6,895 nucleotides of DNA from Lachnospiraceae bacterium (GCA_016301965.1 JAEDOO010000100.1:1-6895), one strand, 5' to 3'; shown: positions 1 to 5,967, counted from the first letter of the stretch. Made by a program: numbers and translations. The notes: generated by a model from the sequence alone, not told the origin.

Positions 1-121
1 TGAGAAACGAAAGGTCAAAATATTGATACTGCCATGTTCAGGCTGATTTTGCTGAATGTTGACAACCGGCAGATACAGAAATGAGGGTAAATAGGATGAC
101 CAACCGAAAATAGATTAGAAA
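1..121. other. non-coding leader upstream of the AraC-family regulator
   Basis: No gene can be supported here. All forward frames hit stops quickly (for example at 44-46 and 82-84) and the reverse strand holds only very short frames. A perfect TTGACA lies at 59-64, but the bases 16-18 nt downstream do not form a believable -10 box, so I do not call a promoter. The stretch probably contains the regulator's promoter or operator, or the end of an upstream intergenic region. Confidence 0.4.
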
Positions 122-136
122 ATGGGAGGCTGCTCC

Positions 137-1081
137 ATGGAAAATTCACAATATCAGCTGCAGATTGCGTCAGACAAAAAAGAAATAAAAGAACATGGAA
201 GTTACGCTTTTCCGGTCAGAGTCAGCTATGAAAGTCTGTCCATGTATGATGGGGCATTTCTGTGGCACTGGCATCCGGAGATTGAACTGACGCTGGTCCT
301 GGAGGGAGAGATTTCATACAGAGTCAATGAGAAAAGATATCGTCTGAAGGCAGGCGAGGGACTCTTCTGTAACTGCAATGCTCTGCATACCGGTGAGAGT
401 ATTGGGGGAAAGGACTGCCGTTATCTGTCCATCACTTTTCTGCCCCGGGTTTTATATGGAGAAAAATCAAGTGTGACCTATACCCGGTTCGTGAGAAATT
501 TATGCGGTGACGGAGAGTGTGCGTCTATTCATTTTCGGCCGGATGATGACTGGCAGTCGGAATTGCTGGCGTCTATGGACAGGATCCGCCGGTGTTATGA
601 CAGGCATCTGAAAACGATGGAGCTGGAGATACAGATAGAGCTTTTGTCTATCTGGCTGAGATTGTATCAGCACTGGCCGGATTCCACGAAAAAACAGGAG
701 AAGGAAAGCGATCCGAACCAGGAGCGCATTCGTATCCTGCTGGCTTATATTCAGGAGCATTACAGCGAAAAGCTGACGCTGGAGGAACTGGCGGCACAGA
801 TCCATATCTGCAAAAATGAGTGTTGCCGGATGTTCAAAAAGTATATGCACGAGACGATGTTTTCCTATCTTCTGGTCTACCGGGTAAATCAGAGTCTGCT
901 CCTTTTGGCGGATACGGATATGGAAATCACGGAGATCGCGGAAAAATGTGGCTTTGCCAATCCGGGGTATTATACCCGGGTGTTTAAGCGGATTCGGGAG
1001 ATCACACCTATGGGTTACCGGAAAAAGTGCAGGGAAAATAAACAGCTGCAGGGTAGAAGTAACAGCCTGTCTGTGTTATAA
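137..1081 (+). CDS. AraC-family transcriptional regulator with N-terminal cupin sensor
   Basis: A 314-aa cytoplasmic DNA-binding protein. Residues about 25-105 form an AraC-type cupin: the WHWHPEIEL stretch (H44, H46, E50) and a following Gly-rich turn are typical of the ligand-sensing half of these regulators. Residues about 195-300 form the paired helix-turn-helix domain: the first helix-turn-helix is near LTLEELAAQIHI (about 212-237), and the second ends in the hallmark EIAEKCGF..PGYYTRVFKR..ITPMGYRK pattern (about 262-297). The start at 137 is preferred over an in-frame ATG at 122 because GGGAGG at 124-129 sits 7 nt before it. Family members usually control sugar or stress-response genes next door; here only a gene of unknown function follows on the same strand, and it seems to have its own promoter, so the target may lie upstream of the window. 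The ligand cannot be read from the sequence. Confidence 0.93.
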   Translation: MENSQYQLQIASDKKEIKEHGSYAFPVRVSYESLSMYDGAFLWHWHPEIELTLVLEGEISYRVNEKRYRLKAGEGLFCNCNALHTGESIGGKDCRYLSITFLPRVLYGEKSSVTYTRFVRNLCGDGECASIHFRPDDDWQSELLASMDRIRRCYDRHLKTMELEIQIELLSIWLRLYQHWPDSTKKQEKESDPNQERIRILLAYIQEHYSEKLTLEELAAQIHICKNECCRMFKKYMHETMFSYLLVYRVNQSLLLLADTDMEITEIAEKCGFANPGYYTRVFKRIREITPMGYRKKCRENKQLQGRSNSLSVL

Positions 1082-1082
1082 T
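1054..1082 (+). promoter_or_regulatory. extended -10 promoter for the 211-aa gene
   Basis: TGTTATAAT at 1074-1082 is a TGn extended -10 joined to a perfect TATAAT (1077-1082). A partial -35, TAGAAG (1054-1059, 3 of 6 matches), lies 17 nt upstream. The box overlaps the stop codon of the regulator gene (1079-1081). Transcription would begin near 1089, about 38 nt before the next start codon. This suggests the downstream gene is expressed independently of the regulator. Confidence 0.5.
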
Positions 1083-1126
1083 ATGCCTCAGAAAATGTGC
1101 GATAGTCACGACAGAATGGAGAAATT

Positions 1127-1762
1127 ATGTTAGAACAGAGAAAACAGGCGCCGGTATACACTAACTGGCTGGAAGGATACAACATGTCCGTCACGGGCGA
1201 GGAGAAGAAAAAATATCTGGATCTGGGACTTGCCGAAGAGACTTCACCGGAGAACCTTCTTCGTAAAAAACTGTGGGAGGTACGTTATACCCAGAAAGGT
1301 AAGTTGACCGGCTACGATTCCTTTATGGCACTGTGGATGGAGCTTGGCTATGAGCAGAAGCAGATGGGCCATTTCTTCTTTAAAGGCCGTACCAAAAAGA
1401 AAATGATGAAGCTGGCCGAAGGCTTTATGTTTTCCGAAGGAACCACAGAAGCTTTGGAGGATGTACTGTTCAAAGAGTATGTGAATCTGGTGGCCGTATA
1501 TATCAGCCTGTGCCAGAAAGACAAAAATTACAAGAGCATCGTTCTTGGCGTGGGTACCATGAAGGATGAGAGTCTGCTGTATAAGATTGCAGAGGATGTT
1601 TACAATACGGGCTGTGGAGCGGCGATCCTCAGCGGCATGACGGAACAGTATGAATTGCTGATGCGGGCAACCAAATCTGCTTTTCTGGATGCTTTCCCGC
1701 AGGATATCGGGGTATGGAATGCGGCGGAAGAGAAGTTCAGGAAGAAACATGGACTGGAATAA
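1127..1762 (+). CDS. 211-aa protein of unknown function (possibly DUF6553 family)
   Basis: The start ATG at 1127 follows GGAG (1118-1121) by 5 nt. The 211-aa product has no signal peptide or membrane segment, so it is probably cytoplasmic. It is rich in charged residues and looks mostly helical, with a basic patch (GRTKKKMMK) near residue 90 and a C-terminal basic tail ending KKHGLE. I recognise no catalytic motif. From memory it resembles a conserved Lachnospiraceae family labelled DUF6553, but that label is unverified. It lies 45 bp after the AraC-family gene on the same strand and converges on the minus-strand gene ending at 1966, with the large palindrome between them. The coding reading is well supported by its length, the ribosome site and protein-like composition; the function is unknown. 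Confidence 0.8.
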   Translation: MLEQRKQAPVYTNWLEGYNMSVTGEEKKKYLDLGLAEETSPENLLRKKLWEVRYTQKGKLTGYDSFMALWMELGYEQKQMGHFFFKGRTKKKMMKLAEGFMFSEGTTEALEDVLFKEYVNLVAVYISLCQKDKNYKSIVLGVGTMKDESLLYKIAEDVYNTGCGAAILSGMTEQYELLMRATKSAFLDAFPQDIGVWNAAEEKFRKKHGLE

Positions 1763-1780
1763 ATTAATTCTATAAAGTGA

Positions 1781-1951
1781 ACTGGTGGCTGGTGGTGCTG
1801 CAAAGAGGCCGGCTGGCGGTATGTATATAACCTTCGGGCTCCTACTGCGCTCGCTCCGAGCCTGTAGTCTCGGAGTCGTGCTCGTTAAAGTCGCGCGAAG
1901 TTTATATACATACCGCCAGCCGGCCTCTTTGCAGCACCACCAGCCACCAGT
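1781..1951. repeat. 171-bp inverted repeat with perfect 50-bp arms
   Basis: The left arm 1781-1830 and right arm 1902-1951 are exact reverse complements over all 50 bp. After one mismatch (C1831/T1901) pairing resumes for 5 bp (1832-1836 with 1896-1900, CTTCG/CGAAG). The interior holds its own hairpin: CTCCGAG 1854-1860 pairs with CTCGGAG 1869-1875 across an 8-nt loop. No frame across it looks like a gene. It starts 18 bp after the stop of one gene and ends 14 bp before the stop of the convergent gene, so it could end transcription from both sides. Perfect 50-bp arms are far longer than any ordinary intrinsic terminator, and there is no clear T-run. The size and structure suit a MITE-like or REP-type non-autonomous repeat family. 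No target-site duplication is obvious in the flanks. Confidence 0.9.
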
Positions 1952-1965
1952 AATTTACGTTATGA

Positions 1966-3243
1966 TCAATGTAAGGCCCGATACCAGTAGCCTTTTTGGC
2001 CGTTGGTCAGTGGAGCATTGGGATCATTGGCCTTAAAACAGGGAAAACCGAACATATTGGCCATGAAGCGTTCCTGGTTATCGTAGATACCGGGAACTGC
2101 GAACACATATTGCTCTGTATCTCCGATACGTCCGATCAGACAGTGGGCATTTCGCTGAAAACAGTGCAGGATAAACCGGTTGCCGGCAATGTTCCATCCT
2201 TCCCGGCGAAGACGCGGAAAATCCCGTGGTTCCACACGGACACAGTTTTTGAGTTCACCTTCTGAGAAAGCATCCGAGCGGGGATACCGGCTGGTCAGCT
2301 GTTCCCAGCGGGAGGGAGCGGAAGGTTTTAAGGAGGAATCCCTGTCTGCGTCGTCCGGGGAAGGACTTTTGCTGAAACTTTCCGGTTTGGGTGTTTGATA
2401 CTCCTGTGCCATAATTTTCTCTACCAGAGTAGGTGATGTGCGCGGCATGTTAGCGACCAAAACCGATGAAGCAGGACCGGCAGAGTCATTGCTGGTATTT
2501 TGTGCAGGCGGATCCGGCATAATCTGTGAGGATTCCCCGGAGTTATATTCAGGAGAGCCGCTCGAGTATGCCGAGTTTGGAACTGATTTGGATACTTCGG
2601 AGCCAGAAGATTCCATTATCTGGCTGGTATTTCCGGCAGCAGATCCCGTAGAATCCTCCTGAGGAACATTGGCTTCAACAGAGAAGTCAGAAGAGTTGTC
2701 GGGAGAAGGTTCTTCCTGCTCTTCGTTTTCTTCAGGGGAAAGAGAGGGGGCTCTTTTTGAGAGACTAATCTCAGAGCAGGCATTAGACATATTACTTTCG
2801 TTCTTATTCGGTTTTGGTTCATCCTCAGAAATCATCTCAGATTCCGGTGAAGGATAGGGGATCATATCCATGGGACGGATGGACTGGTCATTCCAAATGC
2901 TGCAGTAGGACAGAGGACTCTGGTCAGTCAGGATCAGACCCTCCAGATCAGAAAAAGAAATGTCTGTGCCGGAAAGGCCGAGGGCACTGCATTGCGTGCG
3001 CCAGTTTACCATACCCAGCGTGGGTACATGCTGTCCAAGTTCCACACCATAAAGCTGTCCATCTCGCTGAAAGCAGCCATAGATATGGATCGGTTCTTCT
3101 GTAGACTGGGAAGAAATTTTCATATGTATTTCCAGCTTCAGCAATTGATTGCGATTGTCGATACGGGCATAGCCGCAGTTGGCAAAACGGTTGTTTCCCC
3201 GGTATTCATACATATAGGAAATAAAACGCTGATATTCGGACAC
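1966..3243 (-). CDS. 425-aa two-domain protein with long acidic Ser/Pro-rich linker (C-terminal domain possibly DUF6128)
   Basis: The start is taken as GTG at 3243-3241 (VSEYQRF...), because GGAG lies 7 nt upstream of it and the homologous-looking domain begins there. The reading frame stays open further upstream, into tadA, but that extension looks non-coding. Three parts are visible. Residues 1-125 form a conserved domain starting YQRFISYMYEYR, with NCGYARI and a W.DQ.I.P motif near its end. Residues about 130-310 are a low-complexity linker dominated by Ser, Pro, Glu, Asn and Asp. Residues about 311-422 form a second domain with WN..GNRFILHCF, YVFAVPGIYDNQERFMANMFGF and the closing GYWYR. 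There is no signal peptide or membrane segment. I associate this layout with a Lachnospiraceae family whose C-terminal domain is catalogued as DUF6128; this is from memory and unverified. The function is unknown. It diverges from tadA. Confidence 0.82.
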   Translation of the reverse strand: MSEYQRFISYMYEYRGNNRFANCGYARIDNRNQLLKLEIHMKISSQSTEEPIHIYGCFQRDGQLYGVELGQHVPTLGMVNWRTQCSALGLSGTDISFSDLEGLILTDQSPLSYCSIWNDQSIRPMDMIPYPSPESEMISEDEPKPNKNESNMSNACSEISLSKRAPSLSPEENEEQEEPSPDNSSDFSVEANVPQEDSTGSAAGNTSQIMESSGSEVSKSVPNSAYSSGSPEYNSGESSQIMPDPPAQNTSNDSAGPASSVLVANMPRTSPTLVEKIMAQEYQTPKPESFSKSPSPDDADRDSSLKPSAPSRWEQLTSRYPRSDAFSEGELKNCVRVEPRDFPRLRREGWNIAGNRFILHCFQRNAHCLIGRIGDTEQYVFAVPGIYDNQERFMANMFGFPCFKANDPNAPLTNGQKGYWYRALH

Positions 3244-3246
3244 AGG

Positions 3247-3275
3247 TTGACTCCAACGGTTTTTCTCCTTATTAT
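3247..3275 (+). promoter_or_regulatory. sigma-A-type promoter of tadA
   Basis: TTGACT (3247-3252, 5 of 6 matches to the -35 consensus), a 17-nt spacer, and TATTAT (3270-3275, 5 of 6 matches to the -10). Transcription would begin near 3282, leaving a 33-nt leader that carries the AGGGAGGG ribosome site before the tadA start at 3315. The -35 box lies directly upstream of the GTG of the divergent gene, within its ribosome-site region. Confidence 0.65.
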
Positions 3276-3299
3276 ATGGGTAATGGACACAGAATATGA
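3271..3299 (-). promoter_or_regulatory. putative promoter of the divergent 425-aa gene, sharing the tadA -10 region
   Basis: On the minus strand TATAAT (3276-3271) is a perfect -10 placed 27 nt before the GTG start. The -35 at 17-nt spacing (3299-3294, TCATAT) is poor, so this promoter is probably weak or depends on other contacts. The box overlaps the tadA -10 (3270-3275) on the opposite strand almost completely, so the two polymerases should compete for the same melted region. Confidence 0.4.
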
Positions 3300-3314
3300 C
3301 AGGGAGGGATACAG

Positions 3315-3806
3315 ATGACACAGGATGAGCGCTATATGCGGCAGGCCATGACGCAGGCCAGAAAGGCGGAAAAGCTGGATGAGGTGCCGATTGGCTGTGT
3401 AATCGTATATCAGGATAAAGTGATCGCCAGAGGCTATAACCGAAGGAATACCGATAAAAATACGCTGTCTCATGCGGAATTGAATGCGATCCGTAAGGCC
3501 AGTCGGGTTCTGGGAGACTGGCGTCTTGAAGAATGCACCATGTATGTGACACTGGAACCCTGCCAGATGTGCGCCGGAGCTATCGTGCAGGCCCGGATCC
3601 CTCGGGTGGTGATCGCCTGCATGAATGGGAAGGCGGGCTGCGCAGGCTCGATTCTGAATCTTTTACAGATGCCGCAGTTTAATCATCAGGTGGAAACCAC
3701 CTATGGTGTTCTGGAAACGGAATGCAGTCAGATGCTTTCGGATTTCTTTAAACGCCTGCGTGTGCGGAAGAAAGAGGAGAAGGAGGCAGCGAGGTTGGCT
3801 GAATAG
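3315..3806 (+). CDS. tadA: tRNA-specific adenosine deaminase TadA
   Basis: A 163-aa cytidine-deaminase-fold enzyme that converts adenosine-34 to inosine in the tRNA-Arg(ACG) anticodon, allowing wobble decoding of CGN codons. The zinc site is complete: HAE (H53, E55, with E55 the proton shuttle) and EPCQMC (C83, C86). The C-terminal half carries the TadA-typical KAG..GS..NLLQ and NHQVE...GVLE.EC segments and FFKRLR, which separate it from free-base or nucleoside deaminases. The length is normal for bacterial TadA. The start at 3315 is backed by an AGGGAGGG ribosome site ending 8-9 nt upstream. It is transcribed alone from its own promoter, and a strong palindrome begins 14 bp after its stop. 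This is an essential housekeeping gene in most bacteria, so the segment is probably core genome. Confidence 0.96.
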   Translation: MTQDERYMRQAMTQARKAEKLDEVPIGCVIVYQDKVIARGYNRRNTDKNTLSHAELNAIRKASRVLGDWRLEECTMYVTLEPCQMCAGAIVQARIPRVVIACMNGKAGCAGSILNLLQMPQFNHQVETTYGVLETECSQMLSDFFKRLRVRKKEEKEAARLAE

Positions 3807-3820
3807 TTCCAAAGCTTTTG

Positions 3821-3888
3821 AAAGCCAAGGGGACAGGTTCCGCGACTCCCGTTAGTTAGTGAGTCGCGGAACCTGTCCCCTTGGCTTT
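3821..3888. repeat. REP-like palindrome, perfect 28-bp arms, GGGGACAGGTTCC type
   Basis: The left arm 3821-3848 and right arm 3861-3888 are perfect reverse complements, separated by a 12-nt loop (CCGTTAGTTAGT). The arm core GGGGACAGGTTCCGCGACTC belongs to a sequence style I know as a widely dispersed palindrome in clostridia and some other bacteria, often linked to IS200-like REP-associated transposases; that link is from memory. No transposase is visible here. Because it begins 14 bp after tadA and ends in GGCTTT, it may also act as the tadA terminator. Confidence 0.85.
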
Positions 3889-3900
3889 GTTGCTCGATTA

Positions 3901-3928
3901 TTGACACATTTCTCTCTAATTACATACT
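3901..3928 (+). promoter_or_regulatory. putative promoter of the interrupted membrane-protein gene
   Basis: A perfect TTGACA (3901-3906) with a 16-nt spacer to CATACT (3923-3928, 4 of 6 matches to the -10). It starts 12 bp after the palindrome and about 85 nt before the likely start codon. A second possible -10, TACAAT at 3951-3956, has no good -35. Confidence 0.4.
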
Positions 3929-4013
3929 TCCCTTTTGGAGTAGACAGGAATACAATATATGAAAGAAACAAAAACTCAAAGCTGAAAGAACAACAAGAGA
4001 GGATTTGTACATA

Positions 4014-4379
4014 ATGAAAAACAAAATCAAAGGAAAACCAATACAGATCAAAAAGTCTTCAAATCAGTTTTCTGCAAAGGTTCTGGTGAAATCTCTGATC
4101 CTTACGCTGGTGATAGCCGCGATCCTGTACTACCTGTTCTTTCCGGCAATCAATCCGGCAAGTCACGGGTTCTGGTGCTTTCTGATGGTCCTGCTGGCTT
4201 TTTACAGCACCTTTCATATGATGTTTGCGTATCTGGATCTTAAAGAACTTCGGGTAAAGCCATATCTGCTTCTGCTGGCGGTACTGGTGCTGTATCTTGG
4301 TGCCTGCCTGTTAAGCTCCAAGCTCTTTAATGCCGGCAAATATGCAAATGTTCTGCAGGTAAATGAAGATATGGCGTAA
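4014..4379 (+). CDS. N-terminal three-helix membrane fragment of the interrupted gene
   Basis: A 121-aa product. The ATG at 4014 is chosen because the GAGAGGA ribosome site (3997-4003) is 10 nt upstream; an in-frame TTG at 4005 is too close to it. The N-terminus is strongly basic (MKNKIKGK, KK at 13-14). Hydrophobic helices lie at about 23-46, 52-74 and 84-105. The positive charge in the 75-82 loop (DLKELRVK) suggests that the N-terminus and this loop face the cytoplasm, which would place whatever follows helix 3 outside the cell. On its own the fragment ends 16 residues after helix 3 and would lack its large domain. Confidence 0.7.
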   Translation: MKNKIKGKPIQIKKSSNQFSAKVLVKSLILTLVIAAILYYLFFPAINPASHGFWCFLMVLLAFYSTFHMMFAYLDLKELRVKPYLLLLAVLVLYLGACLLSSKLFNAGKYANVLQVNEDMA

Positions 4380-4406
4380 ACGAAAACTACGGATGCCATT
4401 GCGCTG

Positions 4407-5672
4407 ATGGATACGGCCAGCGCGAAAATGCTGGGAGACCGTGAAATCGGTTCCCTGTCAAAAGTCGTCAGCCAGTACGATGTTTCAGATGCTTACATGC
4501 AGATCGACTATCAGGGAAGACCGGTGAAAGTATCCGGACTGCAATACTCCGGTTTCCTACGCTGGTTTAACAATAGAAACGAAGGCGTTCCGGGATATGT
4601 TACGGTGGACCCGGTATCCATGTCTGCTGATTATCATGAGTGCGAGGGTATGATCTACGTACCTTCAGCCTGCTTTGGACAGTATCTTGAGCGGCATATA
4701 CAGATGAGTTATCCTACACAGATGCTGGGGGAAAGCCACTTTGAAATTGACGAAGACGGTAAACCGTTTTATATCTGTCCCGTGTATAAAAAGACCACTT
4801 TTCTTGGCGGAAAAACAGTGAAAGGTGCCATCGTTGCGGATCCCTGCAGCGGTGATCTTACCTATTATCCGGTGGAAGAAGTGCCGAGGTGGGTAGATAT
4901 GGTATATTCCGGAGATCTTCTCTGTGAGCAGTACAATTGGTACGGAAATCTGAAAAATGGTTTTATGAATTCCCTGTTTGGTAAAAAAGGCTGCAAGAGA
5001 GTCACCGAATATCGTTCCAATGCCGATGAGGAGGACGAAGAGGAGGATGCTCCGGCAAATGACTACGGTTATATTGCAAAGGATGGAGACATCTGGATCT
5101 ATACCGGTGTCACTTCTGTGAATAAGGACAGCTCCAATATTGGATTCTTGCTTGCCAATGAGCGTACCGGTGAGGCAAGATATTATGCTGTTTCCGGCGC
5201 AGACGAATCTTCCGCCATGTCCGCGGCCGAAGGTGAGGTTCAGGAAAAAGGCTATCAGGCAAGCTTTCCGTCTCTGATCAATATTGACGGAGTGCCTACT
5301 TATATTATGGTGCTGAAGGACAACAGCGGGCTGGTGAAATTGTACGCTGCGGTCAATGTGGAACAGTACAATATCGTTGCCACAGCCGGCACACAGAAGG
5401 AATGTATTGAAAAATACAGAAGTCTTATCGGCGCAGGTGTGCAGGCTGCGGAAACAGATCCTGATAATCTGCAGGAGAAAGTGATCACCATAGCTGAGCG
5501 GGAACTTATCACAATGGCAGGAGATACTTATCTTTATATTGTCACTTCTGAACAGGAGATCTTCCGTACCGGAGCTATCGGGTATGAAGGAAATGAGAAA
5601 GCGCTGCTGCTTCATGAAGGAGATACGATCACAATCCGTTATAGTGGGAATGTGATTGCAGCGTGGGAATAA
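4407..5672 (+). CDS. C-terminal soluble domain of the interrupted membrane protein
   Basis: 421 residues from the first ATG after the stop, with no Shine-Dalgarno site in front of it, so independent translation is doubtful. Visible features: a motif SAKMLGDREIGSLSKVVSQ at the beginning, a segment LRWFNNRNEGVPGYVTVDP near residues 50-70, a Trp/Tyr-rich middle (WVDMVYSGDL, YNWYGN), and an acidic insert DEEDEEEDAPAND near residue 210. The last 200 residues are regularly folded-looking, with DIWIYTGVTSV, GFLLANERTGEARYY and VPTYIMVLKDNSGLVKLYA. By the topology of the preceding helices the intact protein would expose this region extracellularly. No catalytic motif is recognised. The coding signal is clear; the function is unknown. 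Confidence 0.7.
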   Translation: MDTASAKMLGDREIGSLSKVVSQYDVSDAYMQIDYQGRPVKVSGLQYSGFLRWFNNRNEGVPGYVTVDPVSMSADYHECEGMIYVPSACFGQYLERHIQMSYPTQMLGESHFEIDEDGKPFYICPVYKKTTFLGGKTVKGAIVADPCSGDLTYYPVEEVPRWVDMVYSGDLLCEQYNWYGNLKNGFMNSLFGKKGCKRVTEYRSNADEEDEEEDAPANDYGYIAKDGDIWIYTGVTSVNKDSSNIGFLLANERTGEARYYAVSGADESSAMSAAEGEVQEKGYQASFPSLINIDGVPTYIMVLKDNSGLVKLYAAVNVEQYNIVATAGTQKECIEKYRSLIGAGVQAAETDPDNLQEKVITIAERELITMAGDTYLYIVTSEQEIFRTGAIGYEGNEKALLLHEGDTITIRYSGNVIAAWE

Positions 5673-5686
5673 AGAAAGGATAATTG

Positions 5687-5740
5687 GGTGTGCGCAGGCT
5701 GCTTTTGTGAAGCAAAACTTTGCATGAGCCTGTGCACACC
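5687..5740 (+). other. hairpin after the membrane-protein gene
   Basis: Arms 5687-5700 and 5727-5740 pair over 14 bp with a single G-U wobble (G5694/T5733), around a 26-nt loop that contains further short complementarity. It starts 15 nt after the stop at 5672. No T-run follows, so it is not a classic intrinsic terminator, but it may protect or end the upstream transcript. Confidence 0.45.
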
Positions 5741-5757
5741 TGGATCATGTTCTTACA

Positions 5758-5782
5758 CCGTCATAGAGCAAGTGTATGACGG
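5758..5782 (+). other. small hairpin upstream of the tRNA promoter
   Basis: CCGTCATA (5758-5765) is the reverse complement of TATGACGG (5775-5782), with a 9-nt loop. ACAC/GTGT sequences just outside can extend the stem after a 2-nt bulge. It lies 20 nt before the -35 of the tRNA-Ser promoter. Its role is unknown; it may finish termination of the upstream transcript. Confidence 0.35.
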
Positions 5783-5801
5783 CTGTGTGAACAGTAACTT
5801 C

Positions 5802-5830
5802 TTGACGAAACCATCTCAGACAGGTATAAT
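5802..5830 (+). promoter_or_regulatory. strong promoter of tRNA-Ser
   Basis: TTGACG (5802-5807, 5 of 6 matches), a 17-nt spacer, and a perfect TATAAT (5825-5830). The expected transcription start is near 5837, about 12 nt before the tRNA 5' end. This near-consensus layout is typical of stable-RNA promoters. Confidence 0.8.
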
Positions 5831-5848
5831 AACTAAGTCAACGACACT

Positions 5849-5936
5849 GGAGACGTATCGAAGTGGCCATAACGAGCTTGACTCGAAATCAAGTTGTCGG
5901 GTAACCGGCACATGGGTTCGAATCCCATCGTCTCCG
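5849..5936 (+). tRNA. tRNA-Ser, anticodon CGA
   Basis: An 88-nt class II tRNA. The acceptor stem GGAGACG (5849-5855) pairs with CGTCTCC (5929-5935), with G5936 as the discriminator base, as expected for serine. The anticodon stem CTTGA/TCAAG (5877-5881 and 5889-5893) encloses loop CTCGAAA, giving anticodon CGA at 5884-5886, which reads UCG. The long variable arm (5894-5911) forms its own 6-bp stem, another serine hallmark. The T-arm ATGGG-TTCGAAT-CCCAT is at 5912-5928. The 3' CCA is not encoded. The gene stands alone, with its own promoter and terminator. Confidence 0.96.
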
Positions 5937-5941
5937 CTGAA

Positions 5942-5967
5942 AAAAGCCCCGTTTTTGCGGGGCTTTT
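5942..5967 (+). terminator. intrinsic terminator of tRNA-Ser
   Basis: A 10-bp stem AAAAGCCCCG (5942-5951) with CGGGGCTTTT (5958-5967) and a 6-nt loop, beginning 5 nt after the tRNA 3' end. The four Ts at the stem end, followed by ATTTGTT, complete a typical U-rich tail. Confidence 0.9.

Larger units (their letters stand above)
4014..5672 (+). pseudogene. membrane-anchored protein gene interrupted by one in-frame TAA
   Basis: Read through the TAA at 4377-4379, this is one continuous 552-codon frame: a basic N-terminus, three membrane helices, then a roughly 430-residue soluble region. Both parts are in the same phase, only 27 bp separates the stop from the next in-frame ATG (4407), and the codons between (TKTTDAIAL) read as ordinary protein. 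No ribosome site precedes that ATG. From memory, clostridial proteins exist that join such helices to a domain with the SAxxLG.R..G.L motif in one chain; I cannot name the family. A G-to-T, C-to-T or A-to-T change at one sense codon (GAA, CAA or AAA) would explain the stop. Alternatives are a sequencing error or stop-codon readthrough. Confidence 0.65.

Noticed and set aside
59..87. Promoter based on TTGACA at 59-64
   Set aside because: No acceptable -10 box lies 16-18 nt downstream (TGAGGG at 17 nt).
1785..2036. Small open frame through the 171-bp palindrome
   Set aside because: Its sequence is simply the translation of the repeat arms and loop; there is no ribosome site and no protein-like composition.
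2438..3318. Several plus-strand frames inside the 1966-3243 gene
   Set aside because: They are antisense shadows of the low-complexity linker and N-terminal domain, mutually overlapping and without plausible starts.
3244..3552. Upstream extension of the 425-aa minus-strand gene into tadA
   Set aside because: The frame is open, but it runs antisense to the conserved TadA zinc site, its composition is rich in Pro, Ser, His and Trp like a shadow frame, and a GTG with a well-placed GGAG exists at 3243.
4665..5615. 316-codon open frame on the minus strand
   Set aside because: It lies antisense to the membrane-protein domain, whose forward reading is rich in ordinary folded-protein patterns; the reverse reading is rich in Cys, His, Phe and Ile with no motif and no ribosome site.
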